Assembly: GCA_024226255.1 (NCBI GenBank)
Contig: JAAELU010000743.1
Location: forward strand, 1 to 34,276
Direction of reading: 5' to 3'
DNA from: a bacterium
Lineage (GTDB): Bacteria > Actinomycetota > Acidimicrobiia > Spongiisociales > UBA5794
DNA length: 34,276 nt
Within the stretch, counting starts at the first letter, position 1, and each line of letters opens with the position of its first letter. This document shows positions 32,379 through 34,276 of this stretch, piece after piece. Under the pieces are notes generated by a model. The model saw only the letters and a list, made by a program, of their open reading frames with translations. It was not told the origin of the DNA and did not search any database. Position numbers and translations under genes: made by a program.

Positions 32379-33281
32379 ATGCACCACCACGACATCGAAA
32401 TCATCATGGCCCTCGCCGAGGGATCCCTCGACCCAGAGGCGGCCGCAACCGCCCGGGCCGAAATCGCGGCGTGCCCCGAGTGCTCCCTCGATCTGGAAAT
32501 GCAGGAGTCTGTGCTGGCCGCGCTTCACGAGCTGCCCGACGCCACGCTTACTGAAATGGAATCGGCGCGGTTGCGGCGCAACGTACGCGAGGAGTTGGGG
32601 ATCGCCGAGACCACAGCGGTCACTTCACCGCAGCAGAAGCGGCGACGGATGCCCCTGGCTGCGTTGGGAACGGCGGCCGCCGTCCTGGTCGCCGTCGTGG
32701 TAGCAGGTCCGGCGCTAGACCTGATTGGTGGGGACGACGACTCTGCCGACGCCACCGTGGTCGCCGACGGCGGCTTCGCTACAACATCGGCGCCGACAGC
32801 AGCACTAGAAGCGGCCCCGAACGCCAACGACCTGCAGGGGAGCAACGGATCCGAGGCAGCGCCTGAGACCACCTTCGCGGCCGCGACGACGACCACCGTC
32901 GCACCGCCCGCAACCACAGCGGCTCCGACGACCCGTGTCCAGGACCCGACGCTGTACGCCTACTTTGCTCAGGAGCCTGATTTGTCTGCACTCCTCAGCA
33001 CAGTTGCCGGCACCGGATTCGATGAGCAAGCCTCTCGCTCCGGCGTTCTCAAAGCGAGTGGAGATTCCGTTCAGGAGGAACAGCTCGAAGACTCGCAAAC
33101 CTGCGCATCCATCACGATCAGTTCGGAAGACAACTTCATCGAAGCCTTCCAGATCGCCCGCGGCCAGATCGATGGCCGCGAGGTCCTCTACATCATCTAC
33201 CTCGCAGAAGATCTCGAGGAGTCGGAGCTGATCGCCCACGCCGCCGACAACTGCGAGCAGCTCGCCAGAACCGGCTTCTGA
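32379..33281 (+). CDS. Membrane anti-sigma factor
   Basis: The 300-residue protein has an N-terminal cytosolic anti-sigma domain with ACPECS (two Cys of the zinc-finger type), one membrane helix (about 91-113), a Thr/Ala/Pro-rich outer stalk and an external domain. In the usual H-x3-C-x2-C pattern the His position (four before the first Cys) is Glu here, so zinc binding may differ. It starts one base after the sigma gene stop, so sigma and anti-sigma are co-expressed. By family logic it holds the sigma factor until an envelope signal; the external signal is unknown. Confidence 0.85.
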   Translation: MHHHDIEIIMALAEGSLDPEAAATARAEIAACPECSLDLEMQESVLAALHELPDATLTEMESARLRRNVREELGIAETTAVTSPQQKRRRMPLAALGTAAAVLVAVVVAGPALDLIGGDDDSADATVVADGGFATTSAPTAALEAAPNANDLQGSNGSEAAPETTFAAATTTTVAPPATTAAPTTRVQDPTLYAYFAQEPDLSALLSTVAGTGFDEQASRSGVLKASGDSVQEEQLEDSQTCASITISSEDNFIEAFQIARGQIDGREVLYIIYLAEDLEESELIAHAADNCEQLARTGF

Positions 33282-33320
33282 ACCTCGGACACCGACGACG
33301 GAATCGAAACTGTCCTATGT

Positions 33321-33366
33321 GGAGCTGCGCAGCAGCTCCCAAGGAACGGACCGCCAGGTCCGTTCC
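33321..33366. repeat. Two tandem hairpins, second copies of dispersed repeats
   Basis: GGAGCTGC-GCA-GCAGCTCC (33321-33339) equals the middle hairpin at 30151, and GGAACGGACC-GCCA-GGTCCGTTCC (33343-33366) equals the hairpin at 16081. So two hairpins found apart elsewhere are joined here. They lie in the gap after the anti-sigma gene. A short heptad-like tract (GGCTTCTGATTTCC) follows, again as at 16107 and 19511. Confidence 0.88.
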
Positions 33367-33412
33367 CACTGGCTTCTGATTTCCGGCATCGCGGGCTGAC
33401 TAACCTCCGCCC

Positions 33413-33721
33413 ATGGACGATTTTCCCGCAAAGATTGCCGATCTACTCGAGTCGGTAGCAAGCCGAGTCCGCGAGATGACCGTGGAGCGTGCCGCCGGGT
33501 GGGCGCGGTGGACAGCCATTGGTGTTGTTCTCGCAATGCTCGGGCTGTTGATGCTCATCTTCACGATCGTCGCTCTGTTCCGGCTCCTCGCCGGAGTGGT
33601 CACTGTCGAAGGGGCGTACGGCATCTTCGGTGGCCTGTTTGTCCTTATTGGAATAGTCCTCTGGACCAAACGGTTGCCTTCCCCCGACGACCAAACCGCT
33701 ACGGAACAGAGGGAGATCTAG
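33413..33721 (+). CDS. Small two-helix membrane protein
   Basis: The 102-residue protein has a charged N-terminal helix (MDDFPAKIADLLESVASRVR), two membrane segments (about 35-60 and 68-86) and a charged tail. I recognise no specific function; small holin-like or phage-shock-type membrane proteins of this layout occur next to trxB in actinobacteria. TAACCT ends 7 bp before the ATG, so the mRNA may be leaderless. Its stop is 3 bp before trxB, so the two are likely co-transcribed. Confidence 0.75.
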   Translation: MDDFPAKIADLLESVASRVREMTVERAAGWARWTAIGVVLAMLGLLMLIFTIVALFRLLAGVVTVEGAYGIFGGLFVLIGIVLWTKRLPSPDDQTATEQREI

Positions 33722-33724
33722 GCA

Positions 33725-34276
33725 ATGGCCGAGAAGTTGCTCATCATCGGGTCAGGTCCAGCCGGCCTCACAGCCGCAATCTATGGCGCACGAGCCGAAC
33801 TTGATCCTCTCATGATCGAAGGCTTCACTCGCGGAGGCCAGCTCATGATTACAACTGACGTCGAGAACTACCCGGGGTTCCCCGACGGCATCATGGGACC
33901 CGACCTGATGGAGCAATTCCGCAAGCAGGCGGAGCGCTTCGGCACCCGGCTGATCACGGCCGACGTCACTCGAGTTGATTTCACCAGCCACCCCTTCAAG
34001 GTGTGGGTCGACGCCGACGAGTACGAGGCCGAGTCGATCGTCATATCCACCGGAGCCTCGGCCCGTTGGCTCGGGATCCCTGGGGAAGAGAAGCTCCGCG
34101 GCCATGGAGTTTCGGCGTGTGCCACGTGCGACGGGTTCTTCTTCCGAGAGAAGGAGATCGTCGTTGTGGGCGGAGGTGACACGGCAATGGAAGAGGCTCT
34201 CTTCCTCACCAAGTTCGCCTCGAAGGTCACGGTCATCCATCGTCGCGATGAGTTCCGTGCCTCGAAGATCATGGCC
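33725..34276 (+). CDS. trxB: Thioredoxin reductase, 3' end outside window
   Basis: TrxB is an FAD-dependent enzyme that passes electrons from NADPH to thioredoxin. The 184 visible residues include the FAD motif [20 protein letters not shown] (residues 5-24), the redox-active CATC with flanking DGFFF (about 136-144) and the NADPH motif [12 protein letters not shown] (about 151-162). The family's usual length is 310-330 residues, so about 40% is cut off by the window end. It is preceded by a small membrane gene and the sigma/anti-sigma pair, the standard actinobacterial setting. Sequence is intact as far as it can be seen. Confidence 0.96.
   Translation, partial: MAEKLLIIGSGPAGLTAAIYGARAELDPLMIEGFTRGGQLMITTDVENYPGFPDGIMGPDLMEQFRKQAERFGTRLITADVTRVDFTSHPFKVWVDADEYEAESIVISTGASARWLGIPGEEKLRGHGVSACATCDGFFFREKEIVVVGGGDTAMEEALFLTKFASKVTVIHRRDEFRASKIMA

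Overview
The window is high-GC chromosomal DNA with mostly vertically inherited genes, and it looks like an actinobacterium. The signs are an argC-J-B-R-G-H cluster, an origin-type block (CCA-adding enzyme, pseudokinase, SigM-like sigma factor, anti-sigma factor, thioredoxin reductase), an LldD2-like lactate dehydrogenase, GTG/TTG starts and a promoter that predicts a leaderless mRNA. The type IV pilus ATPase and the fenitrothion-hydrolase-type membrane protein suggest Acidimicrobiia or a relative, but that is inference; no rRNA or tRNA gene was seen.

Left (1-6.9 kb): arginine biosynthesis, all on the minus strand and almost entirely stop/start-coupled, behind one promoter whose -35 region overlaps a good ARG box. 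argD and argF are absent. A possible 64-residue ORF fills the argJ-argB gap exactly. Next (6.9-8.9 kb) is a coupled three-gene envelope operon: a cupredoxin-like lipoprotein, a polytopic membrane protein and a one-helix peptide. After it come an acyl-CoA dehydrogenase, two poorly characterised genes and a secreted RTX-repeat protein.

Middle (12.7-19.4 kb): a PadR regulator and its membrane partner with a very clear operator, a 2-hydroxyacid dehydrogenase, a four-CBS protein, a lactate dehydrogenase and an M3 oligopeptidase. From 19.5 to 28.6 kb: a DinB-like protein, the CCA-adding enzyme, an arginine dihydrolase/DDAH-type enzyme divergent from an XRE-cupin regulator, a zinc-ribbon RNase HI, PilT, a second RTX protein and a class II deacetylase-like amidohydrolase.

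Right (28.7-34.3 kb): a GNAT protein, about 1 kb of intergenic repeats, then pseudokinase, sigma factor, anti-sigma factor, small membrane protein and trxB, which runs off the end. This resembles the mycobacterial Rv3910-trxB2 block, but without the MurJ/MviN part.

The most unusual content is intergenic. A repeat of about 270 bp occurs as three full copies (20140, 25624, 29513) and one composite (29884-30130). Its stems are kept in every copy although their bases differ, so base pairing rather than sequence is conserved. Its two end hairpins are inverted relatives of each other. A second family of perfect short hairpins (16081, 30133-30191, 33321-33366) and short 7-bp tandem tracts lie in the same kind of gaps, and one hairpin array takes the place of the right end of the fourth copy. 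These elements are the best candidates for something undescribed.
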